NCBI GenBank assembly: GCA_947173955.1
Contig: CAMWHE010000003.1
Span: 1-64,000 of the forward strand
Source: an uncultured Bacteroidales bacterium
Lineage (GTDB): Bacteria; Bacteroidota; Bacteroidia; Bacteroidales; Muribaculaceae
Direction: 5' to 3'
Length of the DNA stretch: 64,000 bases
Program-made: the position numbers and the translations under genes
Notes under the pieces: generated by a model
Databases searched by the model: none
Told to the model about the DNA's origin: nothing
The model's input: the letters and a program-made list of their open reading frames with translations, nothing else
Shown: piece by piece, positions 8,188 to 17,397 of the stretch
How the letters are laid out: every line of letters starts with the position of its first letter
How positions within the stretch are numbered: the stretch's first letter is position 1

Positions 8188-10065
8188 ATGCGTTACAATT
8201 ACGATGTAATAGTCATAGGTGCCGGTCATGCCGGTTGCGAGGCGGCGAGTGCTGCCGCGCGTCTCGGCGCATCCACACTGCTCATCACGCATGATCTCGA
8301 CAAGATTGCCCAGATGAGCTGTAATCCTGCTGTTGGCGGCATTGCGAAAGGTCAGATAGTCAGAGAGATAGATGCGCTTGGAGGATTGATGGGCATTGTC
8401 ACCGACAGAGCTACCATCCAGTTCAGGATGCTCAACAGTTCCAAAGGACCGGCCATGTGGAGTCCGCGCGCGCAGTGCGACCGCATGAAATTTTCGGCCG
8501 AATGGCGCCGTATTCTTGAAAACACCCCGAATCTGTATCTATGGCAAGACTCTGTCACAGAGCTGATAATTGAAGATTCGGAAGTCCGCGGAGTCGTTAC
8601 CGGACTCGGATTGCGGTTCAAGGCTAAGAGTGTAGTCCTTACTGCCGGTACATTTCTCAACGGTATGATGCACTTCGGGCGCACGCAGCTGCCCGGCGGC
8701 CGTATATCTGAAGCAGCTTCCTACGGACTGACTGAGCAACTGAAGCAAATTGGTTTTATCGCTGACCGCATGAAGACCGGAACTCCTGTCAGAGTAGACG
8801 GCCGGTCAGTGAACTGGGAGCTGACGACTCGACAGGACGGCGATCCTAATACACATCACTTCTCATATCTCACGGATGTCAGAGCCGGTCTGAGACAGCT
8901 GCCCTGCCACATCGTTTACACTAATGAGCAGACGCATGATGTTCTCCGTCAGGGTCTGCCTGACTCTCCGCTCTACAACGGTCAGATCAAGAGTATCGGT
9001 CCGCGATATTGTCCGAGTATCGAGACAAAAATCGTGACCTTTGCCGACAAGACTTCCCATCAGCTGTTCCTCGAACCGGAAGGAACCGATACACAGGTGT
9101 ATTATCTCAACGGTTTTTCATCGTCACTTCCGATTGACATCCAGATACGCGCTCTGCAGACGATACCGGCATTTGAGAATATCCAGATATTCCGTCCCGG
9201 CTATGCCATCGAATATGACTTTTTCGATCCTACACAGCTCCATCATACTCTCGAGACGAAGCTCGTCGGCGGCCTTTATTTCGCCGGTCAGATCAATGGT
9301 ACGACAGGATATGAAGAAGCAGCGGGGCAGGGTCTTGTAGCCGGTGCCAATGCTGCAAGGCGTGCGCTGGGTCAGGATCAGTTTACGCTTACGCGCGATG
9401 CCGCATATATCGGTGTTCTTATCGATGACCTTGTAATCAAAGGGGTCGACGAGCCGTACCGTATGTTTACCTCGCGTGCGGAGTATCGTATTCTCCTGCG
9501 ACAGGACGACGCGGATATGCGTCTTACCCCTCTCGGATATTCGCTTGGTCTCGTCAGCGAGGAACGCTACAAGCTCATGCTTGAAAAGCGAAAATGGCGT
9601 GATGAACTGATCGACTTTGCCGGTCGCTTCAAGGTCAGGGCTGATAAAATCAATTCCTATCTTGAAGCTGCAGGAAGTTCGCCGCTGACAGATGGAATAC
9701 GTCTCCGCGACCTTATACTTCGTCCCGAGCTGTCGATTGAGGGGCTTGCCTCGGCTATAAGGCCGTTGGATGAATTTGTACGGACTATACCTGATGAGTT
9801 GAGGGCGGAGGTGGTAGAAGCAGCCCAGATTCTCATAAAATATAGTGGATATATCGACCGCGAACGCTTGATTGCTGATAAGATCAGACGCCTCGAGTCG
9901 GTCAATATCCGGAACAAATTCGACTACTCGTCGCTTAAGGGTCTCTCAACCGAGGCCCGTCAGAAGCTTGTCAAGATTAATCCCCGGACCATCGCCGAGG
10001 CATCACGCATACCCGGTGTGTCACCGAGTGATATCAATGTGTTGCTACTTCTTAGTGGTCGATAG
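8188..10065 (+). CDS. mnmG: tRNA uridine-5-carboxymethylaminomethyl modification enzyme MnmG
   Basis: 625-aa FAD-binding subunit of the MnmE-MnmG complex that modifies U34 of certain tRNAs. The FAD Rossmann motif is VIVIGAGHAGCEAA at about residues 6-19; other family signatures are NPAVGGIAKGQIVREIDALG and QFRMLNSSKGPAMWSPRAQC. Full length. It lies 9 nt after ybeY. The stop codon is followed within 2 nt by a parS-like palindrome, recalling the classic gidA-par neighbourhood near bacterial origins. Confidence 0.97.
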   Translation: MRYNYDVIVIGAGHAGCEAASAAARLGASTLLITHDLDKIAQMSCNPAVGGIAKGQIVREIDALGGLMGIVTDRATIQFRMLNSSKGPAMWSPRAQCDRMKFSAEWRRILENTPNLYLWQDSVTELIIEDSEVRGVVTGLGLRFKAKSVVLTAGTFLNGMMHFGRTQLPGGRISEAASYGLTEQLKQIGFIADRMKTGTPVRVDGRSVNWELTTRQDGDPNTHHFSYLTDVRAGLRQLPCHIVYTNEQTHDVLRQGLPDSPLYNGQIKSIGPRYCPSIETKIVTFADKTSHQLFLEPEGTDTQVYYLNGFSSSLPIDIQIRALQTIPAFENIQIFRPGYAIEYDFFDPTQLHHTLETKLVGGLYFAGQINGTTGYEEAAGQGLVAGANAARRALGQDQFTLTRDAAYIGVLIDDLVIKGVDEPYRMFTSRAEYRILLRQDDADMRLTPLGYSLGLVSEERYKLMLEKRKWRDELIDFAGRFKVRADKINSYLEAAGSSPLTDGIRLRDLILRPELSIEGLASAIRPLDEFVRTIPDELRAEVVEAAQILIKYSGYIDRERLIADKIRRLESVNIRNKFDYSSLKGLSTEARQKLVKINPRTIAEASRIPGVSPSDINVLLLLSGR

Positions 10066-10066
10066 T

Positions 10067-10082
10067 TGTTTCACGTGGAACA
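10067..10082. promoter_or_regulatory. parS-like centromere site
   Basis: TGTTTCACGTGGAACA; its reverse complement TGTTCCACGTGAAACA fits the ParB-binding consensus tGTTNCACGTGAAACa at every position. It is a 16-bp near-perfect palindrome directly after the mnmG stop codon. It is the only such site I found in the window. ParB binding is inferred from the match. Confidence 0.75.
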
Positions 10083-10122
10083 TAAATAAAAATCAAAATA
10101 TCAATCTCTTAAACCATTCGTT

Positions 10123-10641
10123 ATGGAATACATCAAATCACGCATCCGCGATGTCGTTGACTTCCCCAAGAAAGGTATCGTGTTTAAAGATCTTACCACA
10201 GTCTTCAAGGATGCACGTGCTCTTCACATTATCGGCTGGGATCTCTCGCAGCTTTATCGCGACAAGGGTGTGACCAAGGTGGTGGGCATCGAGTCGCGCG
10301 GATTTATCGGCGGATCGATTCTCGCATTCGAACTGGGCGCAGGATTCGTCCCTGTGCGTAAGCCCGGCAAGCTTCCTGCGGACACCCTCAAAGCCACCTA
10401 TGCCAAGGAGTACGGCACGGATACGATCGAGATACACCGCGACGCCATCACTGAAGACGATATCGTAGTGCTTCACGATGACGTGCTGGCTACCGGTGGA
10501 ACAATGGCTGCCGCCTATGAGCTTGTAAAAAGCATGAATCCGAAAAAGATCTATATCAACTTCATCATCGAGCTGACCGCACTCAACGGCCGTTCGGCGC
10601 TTCCCGCCGAGGCGGAAGTGACCTCTCTGCTCAAATACTGA
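10123..10641 (+). CDS. apt: Adenine phosphoribosyltransferase
   Basis: 172-aa cytoplasmic purine-salvage enzyme converting adenine and PRPP to AMP. The PRPP-binding motif is VVLHDDVLATGGTMAAAYEL (about residues 120-139), with the substrate region VVGIESRGFIGGS upstream and the usual C-terminal length. It follows mnmG by 57 nt, with the parS-like site in the gap, and precedes uvrC by 91 nt. Confidence 0.96.
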   Translation: MEYIKSRIRDVVDFPKKGIVFKDLTTVFKDARALHIIGWDLSQLYRDKGVTKVVGIESRGFIGGSILAFELGAGFVPVRKPGKLPADTLKATYAKEYGTDTIEIHRDAITEDDIVVLHDDVLATGGTMAAAYELVKSMNPKKIYINFIIELTALNGRSALPAEAEVTSLLKY

Positions 10642-10732
10642 TAGCGTGCCGGGGCGGAGCGGGGTGTGAGCCTTGTTTGCGTCCACGGCCGGTAGCAGTG
10701 CGGTGATATTGCCGCGGACGATCTGATTTTCT

Positions 10733-12589
10733 ATGGCAAAGCACGATAAAAACAAGTCGCAGCAGCTGCGCGACAAGATAGCTATACTACCTGATACCCC
10801 CGGCGTCTATATGTATTTTGATGCCGAGGGTACGGTCATTTATGTAGGCAAGGCCAAAAACCTCAAGCGGCGCGTCTCATCCTATTTCAACCGCACGCAC
10901 GATGTGTTGCGCACCAATCTGCTCGTGCGGGCGATAGCCGACATGAAATATATCGTCGTGCCGACAGAACAGGATGCCCTCAATCTCGAGAACTCGATGA
11001 TCAAGGAGTATAAGCCGCGCTATAATGTGCTTCTTAAAGACGATAAGTCCTATCCCTGGATCTGCGTGACAAAGGAACTGTATCCGCGTGTTTTCATGAC
11101 CCGCAACCGCATCAAGGACGGCTCCAAGTATTTCGGTCCCTACACCGAAGCGGGAGCGGCGCGCGCCGTGCTCGATCTCATCCACAAGCTCTATCCCATA
11201 CGCACCTGCCGTCTGGCGATCACTCCGGAATTTTTGGCTAAAAAGAAGGGTAAGGTCTGTCTCGAATATCACATTAAGCGGTGCAAGGGGTGTTGCGTCG
11301 ATGCTATCTCGGCGGAAGAATATCAGGGGTATATCGAGCGGGTCAAGCTGATACTCCGCGGCGAAACGGGTGAACTGATGAACTATCTGCGCGGCGAAAT
11401 GGAGCATTTTGCATCGCTGCTGCGCTTTGAGGAGGCTCAGGAGATCAAGGAAAAATATCAGCTTGTTGAGCGTTATCGGGCAAAGAGCGTTATCGTCAGT
11501 CAGACGATCGACGATGTGGATGTGTTCGGCATCGACGATGACAAGGATGATGTCTATGTCAACTATATGCATCTGCGGCGCGGGGCGATAGTCAAGAGCG
11601 TGACGCTGCGCTACAAGCGGCGCCTCGAGGAGTCGCAGGCCGAGATGCTCGCCTACGCCATGGAGGAAATCCGGTCGACATTGGGGGTGGAGTATGACGA
11701 GGTGGTGACCGCCGTGACTCCGGATGTAGATATGCCGGGCGTGACATTCACCATCCCGCAGCGAGGCGACAAGGCAAAGCTGCTCGAGGTGTCGCAGCGC
11801 AATGCCCGTCAGGCCAAGCTCGACGCGCTGAAACAGATGGCGCGGCAGAATCCGGAGGAGCGTCTCGAGCGCACGCTGAAGCGTATGCAGCAGGACTTCC
11901 ATCTCTCGGAGCTCCCGCGCCATATCGAGTGCTTTGACAACTCGAACATACAGGGCACGAATCCCGTAGCATCGTGTGTCGTATTCAAAAACGCGAAGCC
12001 GTCCAAGCGCGACTATCGCCATTTCAACATCAAGACGGTAGAGGGTCCTGACGATTTCGCGTCGATGAAGGAGGTGCTGACGCGTCGCTACTCAAGGCTG
12101 GTCGAAGAGGGGGAGCCGTTGCCGCAGCTTATCGTGGTCGACGGAGGCAAGGGGCAGCTGAGCGCTGCCGTCGAGGCTCTCGATGCGATGGGGCTGCGCG
12201 GGCGGATCGCTATCGTAGGCATAGCAAAACGTCTCGAAGAAATTTATTTTCCCGGCGACTCGGCGCCGCTGTATATCGACAAAAACTCAGAGTCGCTGCG
12301 TGTCGTTCAGCACCTGCGCGACGAGGCGCACCGGTTCGGCATCACGCATCACCGCGACAGGCGCAGCAAGTCGCAGACTGTCAGCGAATTGGATTCGATC
12401 AAAGGGGTAGGGGAGGTTACGAAAACCGCTCTCCTCAAGCACTTTAAGAGCGTCAAGCGGATCCGTGAGGCCTCGGTCGACGCCATAGCCGAGGTTGTTG
12501 GGCCTGCCAAGGCACGCGTGGTGGCCGACGCGCTGCGCAGTCCGTTGTCACAGACTTCTGACCGCTCCGGGGAGGGTGACCTCGCCTGA
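10733..12589 (+). CDS. uvrC: Excinuclease ABC subunit C
   Basis: 618-aa dual-incision nuclease of nucleotide-excision repair. Domains in order: GIY-YIG nuclease (DTPGVYMYFDAEGTVIYVGK, residues ~16-95), Cys-rich stretch (CLEYHIKRCKGCC), UvrB-interacting UVR region (~205-240), RNase H-like nuclease domain (IECFDNSNIQGTNPVASCVV), and C-terminal double helix-hairpin-helix (SIKGVGEVTKTALLKHF ... EVVGPAKARVV). Complete. Confidence 0.97.
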   Translation: MAKHDKNKSQQLRDKIAILPDTPGVYMYFDAEGTVIYVGKAKNLKRRVSSYFNRTHDVLRTNLLVRAIADMKYIVVPTEQDALNLENSMIKEYKPRYNVLLKDDKSYPWICVTKELYPRVFMTRNRIKDGSKYFGPYTEAGAARAVLDLIHKLYPIRTCRLAITPEFLAKKKGKVCLEYHIKRCKGCCVDAISAEEYQGYIERVKLILRGETGELMNYLRGEMEHFASLLRFEEAQEIKEKYQLVERYRAKSVIVSQTIDDVDVFGIDDDKDDVYVNYMHLRRGAIVKSVTLRYKRRLEESQAEMLAYAMEEIRSTLGVEYDEVVTAVTPDVDMPGVTFTIPQRGDKAKLLEVSQRNARQAKLDALKQMARQNPEERLERTLKRMQQDFHLSELPRHIECFDNSNIQGTNPVASCVVFKNAKPSKRDYRHFNIKTVEGPDDFASMKEVLTRRYSRLVEEGEPLPQLIVVDGGKGQLSAAVEALDAMGLRGRIAIVGIAKRLEEIYFPGDSAPLYIDKNSESLRVVQHLRDEAHRFGITHHRDRRSKSQTVSELDSIKGVGEVTKTALLKHFKSVKRIREASVDAIAEVVGPAKARVVADALRSPLSQTSDRSGEGDLA

Positions 12590-12754
12590 TGCGGCGGGCA
12601 ATCTGTAAGTATCCCCGCGCTGGCCACTAATATAATAGTATTCAACGAGTTCCGGGCTGTCGAGCTGAATCTTGAGTGCGCTGTACGGTAAATTCCGCAT
12701 TGGAAGCACAAGCAAAAGCAGAGGCTTTTTCTGTTGCATCCACAGGTATTTCAT
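12548..12754 (-). CDS. Possible small protein, unknown
   Basis: 68-aa open frame on the strand opposite uvrC, overlapping the last 42 nt of uvrC. The internal part (LVEYYYISGQRGDTYRLP) looks like real protein sequence and codon use is ordinary, but there is no recognised domain and no clear promoter. An AT-poor hairpin with a short T-run on the plus strand (12714-12730) lies inside it. A 29-codon ORF (12764-12853) sits just upstream on the same strand. Low confidence that it is expressed. Confidence 0.25.
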   Translation of the reverse strand: MKYLWMQQKKPLLLLVLPMRNLPYSALKIQLDSPELVEYYYISGQRGDTYRLPAASGEVTLPGAVRSL

Positions 12755-12930
12755 AACATCGCGTCACCGGCGCTTTTTGTGGGAGATATGACTCTGTACC
12801 TCACGCAGAGCGTGGGTTGACCACAATAGCGCGCCCTCCCGGCGCTTGTTCATCTCAACCTCGCGTTAAAGGGTTTGATAAATCTGTCTGACACCGCAAA
12901 ATTAGCGCTGCTGACGATACGGCCGATTTT
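12590..12930. other. Intergenic region between uvrC and the acyl ligase
   Basis: About 340 nt without a strongly supported gene. It holds the two small minus-strand ORFs noted separately (68 and 29 codons) and a weak plus-strand hairpin (AAAAGC/GCTTTT, 12714-12729) that could end uvrC transcription. Confidence 0.4.
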
Positions 12931-12962
12931 TTTGCAACCTTGCAATGTTTTGACTATTTTTG
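12931..12962 (+). promoter_or_regulatory. Promoter of acyl ligase
   Basis: TTTG (12931-12934), 20-nt spacer, TATTTTTG (12955-12962). Full consensus match. The ATG at 12967 begins 5 nt after the -7 box. Confidence 0.8.
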
Positions 12963-12966
12963 TTGC

Positions 12967-14631
12967 ATGAACTTTTTGAAGATATTTTCCGACAGTTTTC
13001 AGGACAACTGGGACTCTCCGGCTCTGACCGATATAGCCTCCGGGCTGACGCTCGACTACGGCATGCTCGCCTCGCGCATGGCCCGACTGCATACGCTTAT
13101 GAGCGAGCTGGAGATGTCGCCCGGCTGCAAGGTGGCCATCTACGGCGACAACTCCATAGACTGGGCTACGACCTATATGGCTGTCATCACATCCGGACGT
13201 ACGGCCGTCGTGCTCCCTCCGTATTATACCCTTGACGAAGTGATATCCTTCGCCGGCATGGTCGAGAGCGAATATATCTTTGTCGATCCTTCCCTATGGC
13301 AGCCTGATGCCGACTTCGAGACGGCACCGACTGTCAAGCTCGCACTGACGCTTGACGGCACCGGGCTGCTCTACGAGGGTCCCGGCTCGCCCGAGGGGGT
13401 CAGAAATAAGATCGCCCGACTTGACTTCTCATTCGTCGAGCGCTATCCCAACGGCTTTCAGCCTCAGAGTGCGGTCGCACCCAATCTCGCCCCTGAAGCC
13501 ATATCAGGCATATTCTTTTCCGCCGGAACCACCGGTGCGCCAAAAGCTATCATGCTCAGTGCCGACAGCCTTGAAGGCAACACTATCTACGGCCTGAAAA
13601 ACGGTTTTCATCCCCGGCGCACCAACACGCTTGTCACCGTGTCGTTCGGCAATATCTGGGGATGTGTCTTCGACCTGATGGTATCGCTGGCATCGGGAGC
13701 TCATGTCTACATAACGCCCTACAACCTTCCGCCGCGCGAAGTCATCGATGCCCTCAAGGTGGCCCGTCCGTATAAAATCATCATGTCGCCCCGACAGGTT
13801 CACTCGCTATTCCATCGGGCACAGCGTAACCTCGACAAGTCGCCGCTATGGAAGATGGTCAGACGTTTTTCCGTACTCAACCCTCTGTATCAGTTGAAGC
13901 TCAACCGCAAATTCCGCGCCCTGCTCGGAGGCCGATGCGTTGAGGTCATCATATGCAGCGATGCCATGTCGCCCCATCTGGAGTGGACTCTCCGGAGAGC
14001 GAAAGTCAATTTCACGGCTGTCTACGGCTTGACAGAGTGCGGCGGGATAGTGTCATATACGAGCGCCCAGCAGTGGCGCCCGGGTACAGTGGGTCGCATC
14101 GCATCCAACCTGATGGAGGGTCGCGTCGTCCCGGTTGACATACCGGGTCTGCCAGAGGGCGCCGGCGAACTGCAGATCCACGGCATGACCGTCATGAAAG
14201 GCTATCTGGGTGACGACGAACTGACGCACCAGACTATCGGCGCCGACGGGTGGCTCTCCACAGGCGATATCGCCGTGATGTCGCCCAAAGGGGTCATATC
14301 GATCCTCGGCCGAATCGATTCCATCATCAGCACGGAGTCCGGACCGGTCTTTCCCGAAAAAATCGAGCTCATGCTGATAACCCAGAAAGGAATCCGGAGT
14401 GCGATTGTCGTGGACCGCGACGGCATCCTGACCGCTATCATAGAGCCCGACTTCGGCTATCTCGAACGCCATGACATTCCCCGCGAGGAGGCTTCACAGA
14501 TCGTCGCCCACGCCGTCAGCGAGGTCAACCGCCTGACGAGTCTCAACGAGCGGATAGCCGACATCGAAATTTCCGACGAGCCCCTGCTGCTGACCGCCAA
14601 GGGCACCGTCAGACGCTACGAATATTTCTAA
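12967..14631 (+). CDS. AMP-dependent acyl-CoA synthetase/ligase-family protein
   Basis: 554-aa adenylate-forming enzyme; family members activate fatty or other carboxylic acids with ATP. P-loop-like motif FFSAGTTGAPKAIM, YGLTECGGI (A5) and GWLSTGDIAV (A7) are all visible. The ORF opens at 12940, but that codon lies upstream of the -7 box (12955-12962), so the ATG at 12967 is chosen. A GH109-like lipoprotein gene follows after 27 nt. The substrate cannot be told; a long-chain fatty acid is a reasonable guess. The Gly of the usual PKG motif is replaced by Ala, which may matter for activity. Confidence 0.85.
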   Translation: MNFLKIFSDSFQDNWDSPALTDIASGLTLDYGMLASRMARLHTLMSELEMSPGCKVAIYGDNSIDWATTYMAVITSGRTAVVLPPYYTLDEVISFAGMVESEYIFVDPSLWQPDADFETAPTVKLALTLDGTGLLYEGPGSPEGVRNKIARLDFSFVERYPNGFQPQSAVAPNLAPEAISGIFFSAGTTGAPKAIMLSADSLEGNTIYGLKNGFHPRRTNTLVTVSFGNIWGCVFDLMVSLASGAHVYITPYNLPPREVIDALKVARPYKIIMSPRQVHSLFHRAQRNLDKSPLWKMVRRFSVLNPLYQLKLNRKFRALLGGRCVEVIICSDAMSPHLEWTLRRAKVNFTAVYGLTECGGIVSYTSAQQWRPGTVGRIASNLMEGRVVPVDIPGLPEGAGELQIHGMTVMKGYLGDDELTHQTIGADGWLSTGDIAVMSPKGVISILGRIDSIISTESGPVFPEKIELMLITQKGIRSAIVVDRDGILTAIIEPDFGYLERHDIPREEASQIVAHAVSEVNRLTSLNERIADIEISDEPLLLTAKGTVRRYEYF

Positions 14632-14658
14632 TCAGATCACATTATACCATACTTACCG

Positions 14659-16053
14659 ATGAACAGACTACTAATGACAGCCGCCGTCGCAGCAGCCCTG
14701 CTGCCCGCCTGCTCAACCTCCGGAACTGAATCCGCACCGACCGAAATCACCACTCCCGTACCCGAGCGCGAGGCAGGCCAGACCGATATGGTGGCCTTTG
14801 CCGCCGAACCCATCGACACCGTCAGAATCGGCATCATCGGCCTCGGAATGCGTGGCCCGGGAGCCGTAGAGCGTCTCGCCAACATTGAGGGCACGGATAT
14901 ACGCGCCCTGTGCGACATCGAGCCTGACCGCGTCGAGGCTGCCAACCAGATGCTCACCGCCGCCGGCCGCCCGGCTGCCGACGAATATTCCGGCAACGAC
15001 TCGATCTGGCGCGAGCTTGTGGCGCGCGACGACCTCGACCTCATCTATGTCGTCACCGACTGGGTCGACCATGCCCGGATGGGTGTCGAAGCCATGAATC
15101 AGGGCAAGCATGTCGCCATCGAGGTGCCGGCCGCCATGTCGCTCGACGAGATCTGGGAGCTCATCGACACCTCCGAAAAGACCCGCCGCCACTGCATGAT
15201 GCTCGAAAACTGCGTCTATGACTTCTTCGAGATGAACACCCTCAACATGGCGCAGCAGGGACTGTTCGGCGACGTGCTCCACACCGAGGGGAGCTACATA
15301 CATAATCTCGACCCCTTCTGGGAACACTACCACGACAACTGGCGCATGGACTACAACCGTAACCACCGTGGCGACGTCTACGCCACCCACGGCATGGGCC
15401 CGGCCTGCCAGCTTCTTGACATCCACCGCGGCGACCGCATGACGACCCTCGTGGCCATGGACACCAAGCCGGCTTCCGGAGCGGCGGCCGCCGAGCGCAT
15501 CTACGGCGAGCCTGTCGACTATCAGAACGGCGACCACACGATGACAATGATACGCACCAACAACGGAAAGACCATCCACATACAGCACGATGTTGTCAAT
15601 CCGCGCCCCTATTCGCGTATGTATCAGCTCACAGGCACAAAGGGCTTCGCCAACAAGTATCCCGTCGAGGGGTATGCCTTCGAGCCCGACGCGCTCGATC
15701 CGGAGCAGATGCCTGACCATGAGAATCTCTCCGGCCACGACTTCATCTCTCCGGAGCAGACGGCCGCCCTCCTCGAACAATACACGCACCCCATCGTCCG
15801 CGAAGTGGGCGACATAGCGCGTAAGGTAGGCGGTCACGGAGGAATGGACTACATCATGGACTACCGCCTCATCTACTGCCTGCGCAACGGACTTCCGCTC
15901 GACATGGATGTCTATGACCTGGCCGAGTGGTGTGCCGTAGGCCCTCTGTCGGCCATCTCTATCGAAAACGGATCAGCTCCGGTAGCCGTCCCAGACTTCA
16001 CCCGCGGAGCCTGGGATAAGGTCAAAGGCTTCCGCCACGCAATGAAAGAATGA
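14659..16053 (+). CDS. Gfo/Idh/MocA oxidoreductase-fold lipoprotein, GH109-like
   Basis: 464-aa NAD-binding protein. A lipoprotein signal (MNRLLMTAAVAAALLPAC) precedes a Rossmann fold with VRIGIIGLGMRGPGAVERL at about residues 55-73. Later motifs such as HNLDPFWEHYHDNWRMDYN, YATHGMGPACQLLDI and GGMDYIMDYRLIYCLRNGLP fit the glycoside hydrolase family 109 group, whose members use NAD to cleave alpha-N-acetylgalactosaminides. An envelope location would suit mucin-sugar trimming. Its stop overlaps the start of the next gene (ATGA). Confidence 0.82.
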   Translation: MNRLLMTAAVAAALLPACSTSGTESAPTEITTPVPEREAGQTDMVAFAAEPIDTVRIGIIGLGMRGPGAVERLANIEGTDIRALCDIEPDRVEAANQMLTAAGRPAADEYSGNDSIWRELVARDDLDLIYVVTDWVDHARMGVEAMNQGKHVAIEVPAAMSLDEIWELIDTSEKTRRHCMMLENCVYDFFEMNTLNMAQQGLFGDVLHTEGSYIHNLDPFWEHYHDNWRMDYNRNHRGDVYATHGMGPACQLLDIHRGDRMTTLVAMDTKPASGAAAAERIYGEPVDYQNGDHTMTMIRTNNGKTIHIQHDVVNPRPYSRMYQLTGTKGFANKYPVEGYAFEPDALDPEQMPDHENLSGHDFISPEQTAALLEQYTHPIVREVGDIARKVGGHGGMDYIMDYRLIYCLRNGLPLDMDVYDLAEWCAVGPLSAISIENGSAPVAVPDFTRGAWDKVKGFRHAMKE

Positions 16054-17099
16054 TTATGACAGACACTTCAGACAAGAAAAAGCGGGTGCTTATAATAGGC
16101 GCCGGTGGCTTTATCGGAGGCTTCATAGCCGCCGAGGGACTGCGCCGCGGCCTCGATGTCACCGCCGCCGTGCGCAAGTCGACCTCGCGCCGCTATCTGA
16201 CCGACTCGCGGATCAGTTTCCTCACGCTCGACTATGACGACCCGCAGGCTGTGGCCGAAGCGTTCCGCGGCGCCCTGCCCGAAGGGGAGCGCTGGGACTA
16301 TGTGATCCACAATCTCGGTGCCACGAAATGTAATAATCCCGACGACTTCGACCGCATCAATTTCGGCTACGTCCGCACGATCGTCGAGGCTCTCAAGGCC
16401 ACAGGCAAAGTGCCTGAGAAATTCCTGTTGATGAGCAGCCTGAGCGCCATCGGCCCGGGCGACGAGAAAAACTATACCCCTCTGACCGACGACACCCCCG
16501 CCCGGCCCAACACCCGCTACGGCGTCTCCAAAATCAAGGCCGAGCAGTACCTGATCAACGACTCGGGCATCCCCTACGTCATCTTCCGCGCCACGGGCGT
16601 CTACGGCCCTCACGAGCAGGACTATCTCATGATGATCAAGAGCATCGACCGGCATCTGGATGTCGGCATGGGCTATCGCCGGCAGATGCTGACATTCATC
16701 TATGTCGACGACCTTGTCAACGCCATGTACGACGCCCTCGCATCCGACGCCACAGTCGGCCGACGCTACATCATTTCCGAGCCTCAGGCCTATACGCAGC
16801 GCCAGTTCCGCTCGATGGTGTCGAAAGCTCTCGGCGACCGCTTCGTAATCCCGCTGAAGCTACCGATGTGGGTGGTCTACATCGCCTCAGTGGCCGCCGA
16901 GACCGTAGGCCGGTGGCGCCACAAGCCGTCGACTCTCAACCGCGACAAATTCAAGATAATGAAGCAACGCAACTGGGCGTGCGACGTCACGCCGGCGCAG
17001 CGCGACTTCGGCTTCAAAGCCGAGTTTCCGCTCGAGCGGGGCGTCGAGTCCACAGTCAAGGCATATCTCGAAGAAAAACGCCGTTCAAAAAAGTCCTGA
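16050..17099 (+). CDS. NAD(P)-dependent epimerase/dehydratase family protein
   Basis: 349-aa extended short-chain dehydrogenase. Nucleotide-binding motif VLIIGAGGFIGGFIAAEGL near the N-terminus and the catalytic YGVSKIKAEQYL (YxxxK) near residue 150. It overlaps the GH109-like gene by 4 nt, so translation is probably coupled; an alternative ATG lies 6 nt further in. Substrate unknown, probably a nucleotide sugar or a sterol/isoprenoid-like compound. Confidence 0.85.
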   Translation: MIMTDTSDKKKRVLIIGAGGFIGGFIAAEGLRRGLDVTAAVRKSTSRRYLTDSRISFLTLDYDDPQAVAEAFRGALPEGERWDYVIHNLGATKCNNPDDFDRINFGYVRTIVEALKATGKVPEKFLLMSSLSAIGPGDEKNYTPLTDDTPARPNTRYGVSKIKAEQYLINDSGIPYVIFRATGVYGPHEQDYLMMIKSIDRHLDVGMGYRRQMLTFIYVDDLVNAMYDALASDATVGRRYIISEPQAYTQRQFRSMVSKALGDRFVIPLKLPMWVVYIASVAAETVGRWRHKPSTLNRDKFKIMKQRNWACDVTPAQRDFGFKAEFPLERGVESTVKAYLEEKRRSKKS

Positions 17100-17102
17100 C
17101 CT

Positions 17103-17378
17103 ATGCCGACATCATCACGCCGCCCTCTATGGGTCACTGCAGTCACTCTTCTGGCGCTCTCTCCGCTGGCGCTTTTCCCGCTGTTGTTACGTCATATCGA
17201 GCCGGGCATGATGATATTCGCAAAGCTCTATATTCCTTATGCCATCTTCACAGCCGCTCTGGCGTGGCTCTGCTGGCCCCGGCGGCGGGATATGTTCTGG
17301 ATTCTCATTGTCCTGCTGCTGCTCTCCCACGCCGCAATGTGGCTCCCGATGCTCGCAGGCGTCACTATCAACCCCTGA
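17103..17378 (+). CDS. Small integral membrane protein, unknown
   Basis: 91-aa protein with three predicted membrane helices (about 10-30, 38-58, 65-85) and short basic loops such as PRRRD. It begins 3 nt after the epimerase stop and ends 19 nt before upp, so it is likely a real member of the transcription unit. No family recognised. Confidence 0.65.
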   Translation: MPTSSRRPLWVTAVTLLALSPLALFPLLLRHIEPGMMIFAKLYIPYAIFTAALAWLCWPRRRDMFWILIVLLLLSHAAMWLPMLAGVTINP

Positions 17379-17397
17379 TCAATCAAAAAAACACGAT

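Noticed and set aside
10877-12022. 381-aa minus-strand ORF
   Set aside because: Shadow of uvrC.
14713-15837. 374-aa minus-strand ORF
   Set aside because: Shadow of the GH109-like lipoprotein gene in a GC-rich region.
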